A DNA stretch of 64,000 nt from an uncultured Dorea sp. (GTDB lineage Bacteria; Bacillota; Clostridia; Lachnospirales; Lachnospiraceae): positions 1 to 64,000 of the forward strand of contig CAMBRQ010000002.1 in the NCBI GenBank assembly GCA_945870325.1, read 5' to 3'. Both the position numbers and the translations under genes were made by a program. Each line of letters opens with the position of its first letter. Position 1 is the stretch's first letter. Shown here piece after piece: positions 9,339-17,068 of this stretch. A model generated the notes under the pieces. That model did no database searches and was not told where the DNA came from. It worked only from the letters and a program-made list of their open reading frames with translations.

Positions 9339-9410
9339 TTTTGGGAAAATCCCTAGTATGAAAACGAAATAAGTATGAAAAATGTAAAAATGCAAAAAAG
9401 TGCAAAAAAA

Positions 9411-9465
9411 GTCAAGTGTCAGAGCAATCTGGCACTTGACAAATACAGACAGTATATGGTATAAA
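9411..9465 (+). promoter_or_regulatory. Promoter of tRNA-Trp overlapping a hairpin
   Basis: TTGACA (9436-9441) and TATAAA (9460-9465) are 18 bases apart and lie about 30 bases before the tRNA. The -35 box is partly inside the 3' arm of a 10-bp hairpin (9411-9420 with 9431-9440). Read on the minus strand, that hairpin is followed by seven T residues, so it can also terminate leftward transcripts. Confidence 0.6.
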
Positions 9466-9494
9466 TATCTAGTGTGATGGTGATAGCACAATAT

Positions 9495-9565
9495 AGGGGA
9501 TTGGTCAAGTGGTATGATAGGGGTCTCCAAAACCTTTGGCGGGAGTTCGATTCTCTCATCCCCTG
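9495..9565 (+). tRNA. tRNA-Trp (anticodon CCA)
   Basis: The acceptor stem AGGGGAT (9495-9501) pairs perfectly with ATCCCCT (9558-9564), and G9565 is the discriminator base. The anticodon loop CTCCAAA carries CCA, and the T arm contains GTTCGATTC. The 3' CCA is not encoded. The sequence resembles other Firmicute tRNA-Trp genes. Confidence 0.95.
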
Positions 9566-9570
9566 CTTGA

Positions 9571-9616
9571 AAAAATACTGTAAACTCTCATAATGGAGAT
9601 GTTTACAGTATTTTTT
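9571..9616 (+). terminator. Bidirectional intrinsic terminator
   Basis: A 15-bp stem (9571-9585 with 9601-9615) extends into an inner TCTC/GAGA stem and has A and T runs on both sides. It lies between tRNA-Trp on the plus strand and the microprotein gene on the minus strand, and can end both. Confidence 0.85.
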
Positions 9617-9617
9617 A

Positions 9618-9794
9618 TTATCTCCAACGCTGGTCATTATCATAGTCGCGCCTATCGCGTCTGTCGTCTCTGCGATCATCATGTCTGTCACGTCTGTCGT
9701 CTCTGTGGTCATCACGTCTGTCGCGTCTGTCGTCTCTGCGATCGTGGTCGTCACGGCAGTCACGATGACATCGGTGTGCAAAATTATTTAGCAT
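9618..9794 (-). CDS. Arg/Asp-repeat microprotein (58 residues)
   Basis: An ATG at 9794 on the minus strand follows a GGAG site by 8 bases and opens a 58-codon frame ending in TAA at 9618. After a short start (MLNNFAHRCHRDC) the product is almost entirely Arg, Asp and His in units such as RRDDRRDR, ending in YDNDQRWR. It is a highly charged, near-neutral polyampholyte, certainly disordered or repetitive. The DNA repeats a 12-24 base unit (GACGACAGACG). The terminator at 9571-9616 follows the stop directly. I know no named family. Spore coat, nucleic-acid or mineral binding are guesses from composition only. Confidence 0.7.
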   Translation of the reverse strand: MLNNFAHRCHRDCRDDHDRRDDRRDRRDDHRDDRRDRHDDRRDDRRDRRDYDNDQRWR

Positions 9795-10078
9795 AAGAAA
9801 ATCTCCTTTTTTATTTAGGGTATGCAGAATATGTCAAATGTTGCAACAAAGAAAAGGATATTTGATAGTTGAAGTATACGTGTAAAATTTTGTCGATGGA
9901 ATTAACTTGACGGTTTCATAATTTCTTTTTACAATAAAGTCATAATATTTTTGTTCTATATTTGTAATACAAGAAGATCTGTTATCTTTATGAATCTTAA
10001 GCCAAAAGGCTTCGTAAAGTTTCGTTTTTGAAATGATTACCCATTATGATATGTAAAAAGGAAAGAGGAGGTATTTGT

Positions 10079-11164
10079 ATGACAAGTAAACTGCAAGTGT
10101 ATTTTCCGATGATACGGAGCCGGAAGGAGGTTCTGAATCAGATTTACAGCAATGAAGAATTAATGAAAATTTTTGAAACCTGGGATGAAAAGTATCAGGA
10201 GGAATTCCTGGATTTTTGTACAGGAGTAAGAGGGGTTAAGATGCTTTATGACTTTTGTGCCAAGGCATTGTTAAATCCGGAGATCTATCCTGAGAGGCTG
10301 GATGAACTTGTTTCATTACTTTTGGGTATGAAGGTAAAGATTATTAAAGTGCTTCCGAATGACAATACACGGATTGCCGATGAGACTTCACTGCTGATTA
10401 TGGATATTGTTGTGCAGTTAAAGGATGGAAGCATTGCGAATGTGGAGATTCAGAAGATTGGCTATGCTTTCCCTGGACAGCGGAGTGCCTGCTATTCTGC
10501 AGATCTGCTGCTTCGCCAGTACAAGGCAGTACGACGAAAATTAACGAAAGAAACATTTTCTTATAAGCACATCAAGAATGTCTATACGATTGTATTATTC
10601 GAGAAAAGCACTCGGGAATTTCATGATTTTCCTGATAATTATATCCATAAATTTCACCAAACGTCTGACACAGGCCTTGAACTGGAACTCCTGCAAAAAT
10701 TCATCTTCGTTCCACTTGACATCTATCAGAAATCCCATCACAATAAAGATATAGAAACACGATTAGATGCGTGGTTGACATTTTTAAGCAGCGACCGACC
10801 GGAGGATATCATAGCGCTAATCGATAAATATCCGGATTTCAAGCCTATGTATGAGCAGGTATATGAAATCTGTCAGAATATTGAGAAGGTGATGGGGATG
10901 TTTTCCAAAGAATTATACGAAATGGATCGAAACACGGTACGCTATATGATTGACGAAATGCAAAGTGAGATTGATCAACAGAGTGAAAGGATAAATCAGC
11001 AGAGTGAAAGGATAAATCAGCAGAGTGAGAAGATAAATCAGCAGAGTGAGGAAATTAATCAGCAGAAGAAAGTAAATGCCAGACAGAAAGAGGAATTAGA
11101 GCAGAAAGAACGTGATCTCCAGTCGGCGCTTAGACGTATTGAAGAGTTAGAAAAGAGAAGATAA
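10079..11164 (+). CDS. Rpn/YhgA-like PD-(D/E)XK nuclease family protein with heptad-repeat tail
   Basis: ATG 10079 is preceded by GAGGAGG with 7-base spacing, so an upstream ATG at 10046 is not used. The 361-residue protein matches the Rpn family (PD-(D/E)XK nuclease family transposase, recombination-promoting nucleases): an N-terminal helical region, then the nuclease core with Asp in LLIMDIVVQ and the Glu-x-Gln motif in IANVEIQKIG. Residues about 297-333 are a tandem INQQSE(R/K/E) heptad repeat predicted to be a coiled coil, followed by a charged helix to the end. Such proteins are multicopy in gut Firmicutes. No terminal repeats or partner transposase are visible. Confidence 0.85.
   Translation: MTSKLQVYFPMIRSRKEVLNQIYSNEELMKIFETWDEKYQEEFLDFCTGVRGVKMLYDFCAKALLNPEIYPERLDELVSLLLGMKVKIIKVLPNDNTRIADETSLLIMDIVVQLKDGSIANVEIQKIGYAFPGQRSACYSADLLLRQYKAVRRKLTKETFSYKHIKNVYTIVLFEKSTREFHDFPDNYIHKFHQTSDTGLELELLQKFIFVPLDIYQKSHHNKDIETRLDAWLTFLSSDRPEDIIALIDKYPDFKPMYEQVYEICQNIEKVMGMFSKELYEMDRNTVRYMIDEMQSEIDQQSERINQQSERINQQSEKINQQSEEINQQKKVNARQKEELEQKERDLQSALRRIEELEKRR
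10970..11074 (+). repeat. In-frame 21-bp tandem repeat (five copies)
   Basis: Five consecutive 21-bp units of the type ATAAATCAGCAGAGTGARAG encode the INQQSER heptads of the nuclease gene. Copies two to four are nearly identical, which suggests recent expansion. Since 21 is a multiple of three, changes in copy number would lengthen or shorten the coiled coil without a frameshift. Confidence 0.9.
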
Positions 11165-11173
11165 CAATAATCA

Positions 11174-11212
11174 GAGCGGGTCTGCCACGTAAATAAGGGC
11201 AGACCCTCGCTC
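11174..11212 (+). terminator. Terminator between convergent genes
   Basis: A 9-bp stem GGGTCTGCC (11178-11186) with GGCAGACCC (11198-11206), extended by GAGC/GCTC, lies between the stop codons of the plus-strand nuclease and the minus-strand gene at 11215-11454. It can serve both. Confidence 0.65.
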
Positions 11213-11214
11213 GT

Positions 11215-11454
11215 TTAATCCAGATAATCGCCAACATTGCTCTGATTATATTGTTTCATAATTTTCATCATAACAGACCCATCAGGCTGTTCTGTTTCTT
11301 CAACGATCTTGTACAGAGTATGCTTTCTATCAAGACCGGCTTTATAATGAGCCACTTCGTCTTTTACAAGTCTTACGGCAAGATCATGATCTATATCTTC
11401 CTTAAGCATGAAGTGTAAGGTCTGGCAAATACATGCTGCTTTAATTCGTTTCAT
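11215..11454 (-). CDS. Conserved-type small hypothetical protein
   Basis: The 79-residue product starts at ATG 11454, which has GGAGG 8 bases upstream; a GTG three codons earlier falls on the binding site itself. It begins MKRIKAACICQTLHF, contains two Cys near the start, and ends in a Lys/Tyr/Asp-rich tail. No membrane segment is visible. The sequence looks globular with an amphipathic helix and a beta-hairpin (YKIVEETEQPDGSVMMKIM). I do not recognise a family. Confidence 0.65.
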   Translation of the reverse strand: MKRIKAACICQTLHFMLKEDIDHDLAVRLVKDEVAHYKAGLDRKHTLYKIVEETEQPDGSVMMKIMKQYNQSNVGDYLD

Positions 11455-11464
11455 TCTTTCCACC

Positions 11465-11850
11465 TCCCATCTGACATAAGAAAAAGAATTCTGTAGCCGA
11501 TAATTCTATTACGGCAGAAGAATGCACGAATAGAAAAACGAGTAGTGAAATCAACTGGACTTACGCCGATTTTGCTACTCGTTTGATATAATTTTAGCGG
11601 ATTTTTTGCAAAAAGTCAAAAGAGAATTGTATAGAAAATTTGAAAAATATTTTGAAGAAGGTATGTCTTGACAGTTGTATGAAATTATAGAAAAATAGTT
11701 GTAGGAAAAGCGATCTGGGGATGCTGGAGAAGATCAGCCGTCCACGTTTTTTGACAGAAAAACAGTGGGAGCAGGTATTGGGAAGAAAAGACCGCTGTCT
11801 GGGATGACCGGCGATGAAGGTATTTGAGGGAGAATAAAGGAGGCAAAGCA
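11465..11850 (+). other. Intergenic region with terminator-like hairpin and a possible gene remnant
   Basis: About 386 bases separate the small minus-strand gene from the LysR gene. A perfect 10-bp stem (11536-11545 with 11575-11584, AAACGAGTAG) ends in TTT. From about 11717 a 28-codon open stretch (MLEKISRPRFLTEKQWEQVL) ends in TGA before the LysR gene. It has codon use like a real gene but no ribosome binding site, so it may be the tail of a decayed gene. No other gene is apparent. Confidence 0.4.
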
Positions 11851-12759
11851 ATGAATATTCGGGATCTGACATCATTTCAGGTGATTGTAAAAGAGCAGAG
11901 TATTACGAGGGCATCTAAGCTACTCTATATGACACCGCAAGGATTAAGTAAGATTGTTAAGAACCTGGAAACCGAGTTGAATTGTCAGTTGCTTGTACGG
12001 ACAGCAATTGGAATCGAACTTACGGAGAGCGGGCGGTGTCTGTCAGAGTATGCGGATAAGATTACGGCAGATTATGGGGAATTGCGCAATGAGATTCTGC
12101 ATATACAGCAGAGAAGTCATGGCGTAGTTGATCTGCTGTCTGCTTACGGGATTCTGCGTCTGGTTACGCCAGAGTGTATTATAGCATTTCGGGAAAAATA
12201 TCCGGATATTGAATTTCATTACCGGGAATATCCGGATCGTCAGGTGGAGAACCTTTTCCGGGAACGGGAGGGGAATGTAGCGTTTTCGATTGCTGATTTT
12301 GAGGAGGGGCTTTATGATGTGACAGAATTGGAGACGTTTCCGGTGAAGTTACTGGTACATGAGAGCCATCCTTTAAGCAACAGGGAGGCGGTTACGATTG
12401 AAGATCTGAGGTATGAGCCTTTATATATAGAGAGCAGTCAGTTTAAGATTCATGATATGATTACGGATCGTTGCAGGTCAGCGGGATTTGAACCGAATAT
12501 TATCTTTGAGACGAGTGGATTCAGTCTGTGTCACAAGATGGTCAAGGCGAATAGGGGAATTTCTGTTACAGTGGATTTTGTATTTGATGATATGAAGGAA
12601 AAAGGGATGAGGCTGATTCCGTTTGCTGATGGAAAATATGAGTGGAAGATGTGTATGATTACGAGAAAGGGCGAGAAGCCTGGAGAAGCGGTAGAATTGT
12701 TCGTTCAGCATGTGAAAGAGTGGATTCAGTCGATAAGGGAAGGAAGTATCACCAGATAG
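11851..12759 (+). CDS. LysR family transcriptional regulator
   Basis: ATG 11851 follows AAGGAGG by 7 bases. The 302-residue protein has an N-terminal winged helix-turn-helix (ITRASKLLYMTPQGLSKIVKNLE) and a C-terminal effector domain of the periplasmic-binding type (from about residue 90). No gene on the opposite strand shares its promoter closely, so its target is unclear. A strong terminator follows at 12788-12845. The ligand cannot be predicted. Confidence 0.92.
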   Translation: MNIRDLTSFQVIVKEQSITRASKLLYMTPQGLSKIVKNLETELNCQLLVRTAIGIELTESGRCLSEYADKITADYGELRNEILHIQQRSHGVVDLLSAYGILRLVTPECIIAFREKYPDIEFHYREYPDRQVENLFREREGNVAFSIADFEEGLYDVTELETFPVKLLVHESHPLSNREAVTIEDLRYEPLYIESSQFKIHDMITDRCRSAGFEPNIIFETSGFSLCHKMVKANRGISVTVDFVFDDMKEKGMRLIPFADGKYEWKMCMITRKGEKPGEAVELFVQHVKEWIQSIREGSITR

Positions 12760-12787
12760 TTGAATGGCATCAACGAAAAGTGGAATG

Positions 12788-12845
12788 AAAACCATATTTT
12801 TGGACATTTTTAATAAGAATGAATGTCGAAAAATATGGTTTTTTT
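12788..12845 (+). terminator. Strong intrinsic terminator after the LysR gene
   Basis: A stem of about 19 bp (12788-12807 with 12823-12840) carrying AAACCATATTTTT and its complement is followed by a long T run. It isolates the LysR gene from the next operon. Confidence 0.85.
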
Positions 12846-12975
12846 GTCGAAAATATGTGATTTATTGAAAATGCTTATAAGTAAAGAATGACCATGAAAG
12901 ATATCTATATCTGGAAGAAAAAGATATTATGCTATACTATTAATAAATAGTCATTATGTAGAGGAGGAAAAAATA

Positions 12976-13467
12976 ATGAATGTAAAACAGGAAATAAGTG
13001 TTAAGAAGGTTATCAAAGATGCGGAGGACAACTACAGAAATGGGTATTTCTGTTGTGAAGCTTTGATGGCAGCAATCAGAGATAATTTTGAACTGGATGT
13101 ACCGAAAGAAGTAATCGCTATGTCATCTGGAATGGCAGTTGGCGTAGGTCGTTCCGGATGTCTATGTGGTGCTTTGAATGGGGGAATCATGGCACTTGGA
13201 ATGTTCTTTGGACGTACAGAGCAGAATGGTCCAAAGGACCCGAAGGTTGTAAAATGTATGGAACTGACCAATGAATTGCACACATGGTTCAGAAAGGCAA
13301 ATGGAAAGAATTCAGCCTGTTGTCGTGTCCTGACTAAGGAATTTGATATGGGCAAGGGCGAACACAAAGAGCAGTGCATCTACTTTACAGGTCTGTGTGC
13401 TGGCAAAGTAGCAGAGATTATTGTGCGCGAACTTGGTCTTACGAATCTGGATGAGCAGACGGCATAA
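12976..13467 (+). CDS. C_GCAxxG_C_C family (split-Soret-like) cysteine-rich protein
   Basis: The 163-residue cytoplasmic protein shows the family's ordered cysteines: FCCEAL near residue 22, GRSGCLCGALNGG (the GCAxxG-type motif), ACCRVL and KEQCIYFTG. The family is widespread in anaerobes and presumed to bind a redox cofactor or metal, but its function is not established. A GAGGAGG site precedes the ATG. It is followed by the TDT transporter 40 bases on, a pairing that suggests one transcript. Confidence 0.85.
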   Translation: MNVKQEISVKKVIKDAEDNYRNGYFCCEALMAAIRDNFELDVPKEVIAMSSGMAVGVGRSGCLCGALNGGIMALGMFFGRTEQNGPKDPKVVKCMELTNELHTWFRKANGKNSACCRVLTKEFDMGKGEHKEQCIYFTGLCAGKVAEIIVRELGLTNLDEQTA

Positions 13468-13507
13468 GTGAAACTTACATATATTACGTGAGAGAAGAGG
13501 TAAGAGA

Positions 13508-14425
13508 ATGAGAGATGTAATTAAGAAGGTTCCGATTCCATTGTGCGGAGTGATGCTTGGCATGGCAGCGCTTGGCAATCTGTTGCAGAGTTATTCGGAA
13601 GGAATTCGTTATGTCTGTGGGATTGTGGCAGCGTTTTTGCTGATTCTGATGCTGCTGAAGATCATCATGATCTTCCCGGCGGTGAAGGAGGATATGAAGA
13701 ATCCGATTATGGCAAGTGTCGCAGGAACATTTTCTATGGCGCTTATGCTGCTTAGTACATATGTGAAGCCGTTTATCGGACCGGCTGCTTATTATATCTG
13801 GCTTTTTGCAATTGCATTGCATGTGGTACTGATTATCTATTTTACGATACAGTTTATCTTCAAATTACAGATGCCAAAGGTGTTCGCAAGTTACTATATT
13901 GTATATGTAGGAATTGCTGTTGCATCCATTACAGCACCTGCGTATGAGAAACTGGGAATCGGGACGGCAGCGTTCTGGTTTGGTTTTGTATCACTGATTA
14001 TTCTGCTTGTATTGGTAACGGTCAGATATGTGAAATATCAGGATATTCCGAATCCTGCAAAACCATTAATCTGTATCTATGCGGCACCTACCAGTCTGTG
14101 TATTGCCGGATATGTACAGTCAGTGACTCCGAAGTCTTATGGAATGCTGATGGGAATGTTCGTAGTAGCAACGATTCTGTATGTTTTCGCACTTGTGAAA
14201 GCGATTGGATATCTGAAACTGCCATTTTTCCCAAGTTATGCATCCTTCACATTCCCGTTCGTTATCAGTGCGATTGCTTCTAAGCAGACAATGGCATGTC
14301 TTGCGAATATGGGACGCCCGATTCCGGTACTTCAGTATGTGGTGCTGATTGAGACGGTGATTGCTGTTGTATTTGTAGTCTATACACTGATTCGTTTCTT
14401 ACAGTTTTTATTTGTTAAGAAATAA
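13508..14425 (+). CDS. TDT family transporter (TehA/SLAC1-like)
   Basis: The 305-residue protein is almost entirely membrane, with about ten predicted helices. It begins with the short PIPLCGVMLGMAALGNL segment typical of tellurite-resistance/dicarboxylate transporter (TDT, SLAC1-like) anion channels. It lies directly downstream of the C_GCAxxG_C_C gene. Substrates in the family range from organic acids and sulfite to chloride; none can be chosen here. Confidence 0.88.
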   Translation: MRDVIKKVPIPLCGVMLGMAALGNLLQSYSEGIRYVCGIVAAFLLILMLLKIIMIFPAVKEDMKNPIMASVAGTFSMALMLLSTYVKPFIGPAAYYIWLFAIALHVVLIIYFTIQFIFKLQMPKVFASYYIVYVGIAVASITAPAYEKLGIGTAAFWFGFVSLIILLVLVTVRYVKYQDIPNPAKPLICIYAAPTSLCIAGYVQSVTPKSYGMLMGMFVVATILYVFALVKAIGYLKLPFFPSYASFTFPFVISAIASKQTMACLANMGRPIPVLQYVVLIETVIAVVFVVYTLIRFLQFLFVKK

Positions 14426-14446
14426 GTAGAATAGCGAAATATAAGA

Positions 14447-14499
14447 ACCATACATTTTCCTTGCCATATACTGAATATGAGGTGAGGAAAATGTATGGT
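14447..14499 (+). promoter_or_regulatory. Inverted repeat enclosing the ribosome binding site and start codon of the ZIP gene
   Basis: A perfect 15-bp inverted repeat (14447-14461 ACCATACATTTTCCT with 14485-14499) has a 23-base loop. The right arm contains part of the GAGGTGAGG binding site (14479-14487) and the ATG (14491-14493). In mRNA it would hide the start codon. In DNA it could equally be an operator. Both are inference; the symmetry is exact. Confidence 0.6.
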
Positions 14500-15258
14500 A
14501 TTCTATGGACGTTCTTAGGAACATTACTTACATTCTCCGTAACGACACTTGGCGCTGCGGGGATTTTTTTTGTGAAGAAGGAGATGGGCGGGAAGATACA
14601 GAGTGGATTCTTAGGATTCGCCGGAGGGGTGATGGTTGCTGCCTCAGTGTGGTCACTTCTGCTTCCGGGGATTGAATTCGCAGAAGAAAATGGACAGATC
14701 AGCTGGTTGGTGATTACGGGAGGTTTCCTGCTTGGCGTGATACTGCTGCTGGTGGTGGATTATCTGTTGGGGAAATGGGAGAGCCTGAAACTGGAGAAGA
14801 GTGCGGCTATGCTGGTGATGGCAATTACGGCGCATAATATACCGGAAGGAATGGCGATTGGGCTGGCATTTGCATTGGCGGCACAGAACCTTCAGGATGC
14901 AGCGCTTCTGTCCGGGGCAATTGCACTTACGATTGGCATTGCAATCCAAAATTTTCCGGAAGGAACGGCGGTTGCGCTTCCGTTATTGCAGAATGGGATC
15001 AGCAAGAAGAAGGCGTTTTTCATTGGAAGTATGTCGGCGGTAGTGGAACCGATATTCGGCGTGGCGGCAGCGGTGCTTGCAGGAGCAGTAAGAGTCGGGA
15101 TGCCGTGGTTCCTGTCTTTCGCTGCGGGGGCGATGATCTATGTAGTCGTTCAGGAACTGATACCGGAGGCTTATGCAGGAGAAGGAGAGAAGTCAGGGAC
15201 GTTGGGATTTATCGTGGGATTCTTGGTGATGATGATATTGGATGTGGCGTTGGGGTAG
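14491..15258 (+). CDS. ZIP family metal transporter (GufA-type)
   Basis: The 255-residue protein has eight predicted membrane helices and the paired metal-site motifs of ZIP transporters: HNIPEGMAIG in helix 4 and QNFPEGTAVALP in helix 5. ZIP proteins import divalent metals such as zinc or iron into the cytoplasm. ATG 14491 is chosen because GAGGTGAGG lies just upstream; a TTG at 14461 has no such site. The start codon sits within the inverted repeat described at 14447-14499. The next gene, on the other strand, is a DtxR-type metal regulator. Confidence 0.9.
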   Translation: MYGILWTFLGTLLTFSVTTLGAAGIFFVKKEMGGKIQSGFLGFAGGVMVAASVWSLLLPGIEFAEENGQISWLVITGGFLLGVILLLVVDYLLGKWESLKLEKSAAMLVMAITAHNIPEGMAIGLAFALAAQNLQDAALLSGAIALTIGIAIQNFPEGTAVALPLLQNGISKKKAFFIGSMSAVVEPIFGVAAAVLAGAVRVGMPWFLSFAAGAMIYVVVQELIPEAYAGEGEKSGTLGFIVGFLVMMILDVALG

Positions 15259-15267
15259 ATGAAAGTT

Positions 15268-15369
15268 GGGTACACCCCAAAGTACGATTGGGTACACCCT
15301 AAAGTACGATTAGGTACACCACATATGCTAGTTTGGGACGTAGTAAAAATGCATTTTACTACGTCCCCA
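15268..15369 (+). repeat. Intergenic repeat: GGTACACC tandem units plus GTAGTAAAA hairpin
   Basis: Three tandem units of about 22 bp (GATTGGGTACACCCYAAAGT) lead into a hairpin, GGGACGTAGTAAAA and its complement with a short loop. Its right part (about 15308-15366) is closely repeated in opposite orientation at 59652-59715. The hairpin lies between convergent ZIP and DtxR genes and probably ends both transcripts. Confidence 0.8.
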
Positions 15370-15370
15370 T

Positions 15371-15751
15371 TTAGTTGTTTTGAATGTAGTTTTTTATGGC
15401 TTCAAAACTTTCCGGGCTGATATCATGTTCCATCTTGCAGGCATCGTTCACAGCAGTTTCCGGATTTACGCCCAGGCGGATCAGCCAGTCAGAGATCAGT
15501 GTGTGGCGTTCGTATACGGATTCTGCGATTCTACGTCCCTCTGCAGTCAGGTGAATATGTCCGGTATCCCCAACCGTTATATAGTCACGGTTCTTCAGAT
15601 TCTTCATTGCAACACTGATGCTGGGTTTTGAGTAGTTCAGATGATTCGCAATGTCAATTGAGCGCACTTCTGGAATTCGATTGCTTAAAACAAGAATCGC
15701 TTCCAGATAATCTTCGACAGATTCTTCTGATTTGTGTTTGGTATAACTCAT
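15371..15751 (-). CDS. DtxR/MntR family metal-dependent repressor with iron-type ligands
   Basis: The 126-residue protein has a DtxR winged helix (IDIANHLNYSKPSISVAMKNL) and a dimerisation/metal domain without the SH3 extension, the size of MntR. By alignment from memory the metal ligands are Asp14, Glu17, His83, Cys105, Glu108 and His109. The string DACKMEH has Cys where MntR has Glu99; DtxR has Cys102 there, and that residue is linked to iron rather than manganese response. It diverges from apbE and is a candidate regulator of that operon and of the ZIP gene. Metal identity is inferred. Confidence 0.88.
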   Translation of the reverse strand: MSYTKHKSEESVEDYLEAILVLSNRIPEVRSIDIANHLNYSKPSISVAMKNLKNRDYITVGDTGHIHLTAEGRRIAESVYERHTLISDWLIRLGVNPETAVNDACKMEHDISPESFEAIKNYIQNN

Positions 15752-15825
15752 CTTGTAGCCTCCTGCGAATTATTATAATTCTTATCCTAACATTTCATAG
15801 GGAAAAATACAAGGACGGATATTGT

Positions 15826-15863
15826 TGATAATTATTAATCAAAATAAATGATAACAATTATCA
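15826..15863 (+). promoter_or_regulatory. Fur-box-like sites
   Basis: TGATAACAATTATCA (15849-15863) matches the 7-1-7 Fur box TGATAATNATTATCA at all but one defined position. A second, imperfect copy, TGATAATTATTAATCA, lies at 15826-15841. They sit just upstream of the apbE -35 box and between two divergent genes. Binding by Fur or a relative is inferred; no fur gene is in the window. Confidence 0.6.
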
Positions 15864-15869
15864 AAATCA

Positions 15870-15923
15870 TTGACTAGAGAGTTGGTAAATGTTAGAATGT
15901 CAAAGTTAGCAAAACCTAACTTT
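15870..15923 (+). promoter_or_regulatory. apbE operon promoter with GTTAG-N6-CTAAC operator
   Basis: TTGACT (15870-15875) and TAGAAT (15893-15898) are 17 bases apart. The palindrome AAAGTTAG (15902-15909) and CTAACTTT (15916-15923) covers the expected transcription start. The same GTTAG-N6-CTAAC geometry recurs at 20076-20091. The half-sites resemble those of DtxR/IdeR boxes but with a wider spacer, so the divergent DtxR-type protein is the first candidate to bind. Confidence 0.6.
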
Positions 15924-15937
15924 GGAGAATGAAGGTA

Positions 15938-17032
15938 ATGAAAAAGAGATTATGGATCGCATTATGCATGATAGGATGTATTTGCATCAGCGGGTGTAAG
16001 AACCATAGTGATGATGCATCCCAGAATGAAAGTCAGATATCGGAAACTACGAGTAATCAGAAGAATAGTTCTGAAGAAAGTTCCAATGAAGCGAGCCGGG
16101 AGTTATTTGCCATGGATACCTATATGACGGTTACGGCATATGGCGGGAATGCGCAAGAAGCAGTTGACCAAGCGGCAGTTGAGATCGAGCGGCTGGATGC
16201 ACTTCTGTCTACCGGGCAATCAGACAGTGAAGTTGCACAGATTAATGAAAATGGCGGCGGTAATATATCGGAGGATGTGGAATACCTGCTTACGCGGTCA
16301 TTAGAATTGTATCAGGATACAAAAGGGAAATTTGACATAGCCATCTACCCGGTTATGAAAGCATGGGGATTCACTGATGAGAACTACCGGGTGCCATCTG
16401 ATGAGGAAATTGGAGAATTGTTGAAACTTACGGATGCATCCCGGATTCAATATGATGTGGATGAACACTCTGTGGGATTCCAAATGGAAGGAATGCAGAT
16501 TGATTTTGGTGGGATTGCGAAGGGCTATACATCATCCAGAGTAATGGATATTTACCGGGAGTGTGGTATCGAAAGCGGTCTTGTCAATCTGGGCGGCAAT
16601 GTGCAGGTGCTGGGAACTAAAACGGATGGCTCCCAATGGCGTATAGCGATTCAGAGCCCGGAGGATGAGAATGAATATCTGGGAGTTTTGTCGACGGAAG
16701 ACCGGGCAGTGATAACGTCGGGAGGTTATGAACGATATTTTGAGCAAGATGATACTACTTATCACCATATTATTAATCCGACGACGGGGAGACCTGCCGA
16801 TAATGGGCTTGTATCCGTTACGATTGTCAGTGCGGATGGAACACTGGCAGATGGGTTGTCTACCTCACTGTTCATCATGGGTAAGGATGAAGCGATAGAG
16901 TATTGGCGAGCACATAGCAGCGAATTCGATATAATATTGATGGATACGGACGAAGTGTTGTGGGTGAGTGAAGGAATTGCTGGGAGTTTTGAATCGGATT
17001 ATGAAGTGAAAATAGTAGAAAAACAAAACTGA
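15938..17032 (+). CDS. apbE: FAD:protein FMN transferase (ApbE), lipoprotein form
   Basis: ApbE moves FMN from FAD onto a threonine of FMN-binding proteins outside the cytoplasm. The product has a signal peptide with lipobox (CISGC) and a Ser/Asn/Glu-rich linker to about residue 60. The ApbE domain follows: MDTYMTVTAYG, DFGGIAKGYTSSRVM, NLGGNVQVLG and the metal-binding SADGTLADGLSTSLF. ATG 15938 is preferred because GGAG lies 10 bases upstream; ATG 15929 is only one base after that site. The next two genes encode five obvious substrates, so this enzyme is dedicated to the operon. Confidence 0.93.
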   Translation: MKKRLWIALCMIGCICISGCKNHSDDASQNESQISETTSNQKNSSEESSNEASRELFAMDTYMTVTAYGGNAQEAVDQAAVEIERLDALLSTGQSDSEVAQINENGGGNISEDVEYLLTRSLELYQDTKGKFDIAIYPVMKAWGFTDENYRVPSDEEIGELLKLTDASRIQYDVDEHSVGFQMEGMQIDFGGIAKGYTSSRVMDIYRECGIESGLVNLGGNVQVLGTKTDGSQWRIAIQSPEDENEYLGVLSTEDRAVITSGGYERYFEQDDTTYHHIINPTTGRPADNGLVSVTIVSADGTLADGLSTSLFIMGKDEAIEYWRAHSSEFDIILMDTDEVLWVSEGIAGSFESDYEVKIVEKQN

Positions 17033-17068
17033 TAGAGAAGGAAAGATCGTAGAGAAGGTGAATGAAGC

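Noticed and set aside
8574..9530. Long minus-strand frame opposite the P1 peptidase gene
   Set aside because: It is antisense to a clear family member, has no binding site and runs into the tRNA region.
9661..9770. Possible CRISPR-like or satellite array at the GTCTGTCGTCTC repeats
   Set aside because: The units are short, have no unique spacers and lie in frame inside the microprotein gene, so they are coding repeats.
9419..9781. 120-codon minus-strand frame rich in Thr/Asp/Met over the RD repeat
   Set aside because: It has no ribosome binding site, runs through the terminator and the tRNA gene, and its composition is the shadow of the RD repeat read in another frame.
10046..10078. Upstream ATG of the Rpn-type gene
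   Set aside because: GAGGAGG lies between this ATG and the one at 10079, so the later ATG is the start.
10079..11164. Active insertion sequence
   Set aside because: No terminal inverted repeats or target duplications flank the Rpn-type gene; the family is nuclease-like but not a bounded element here.
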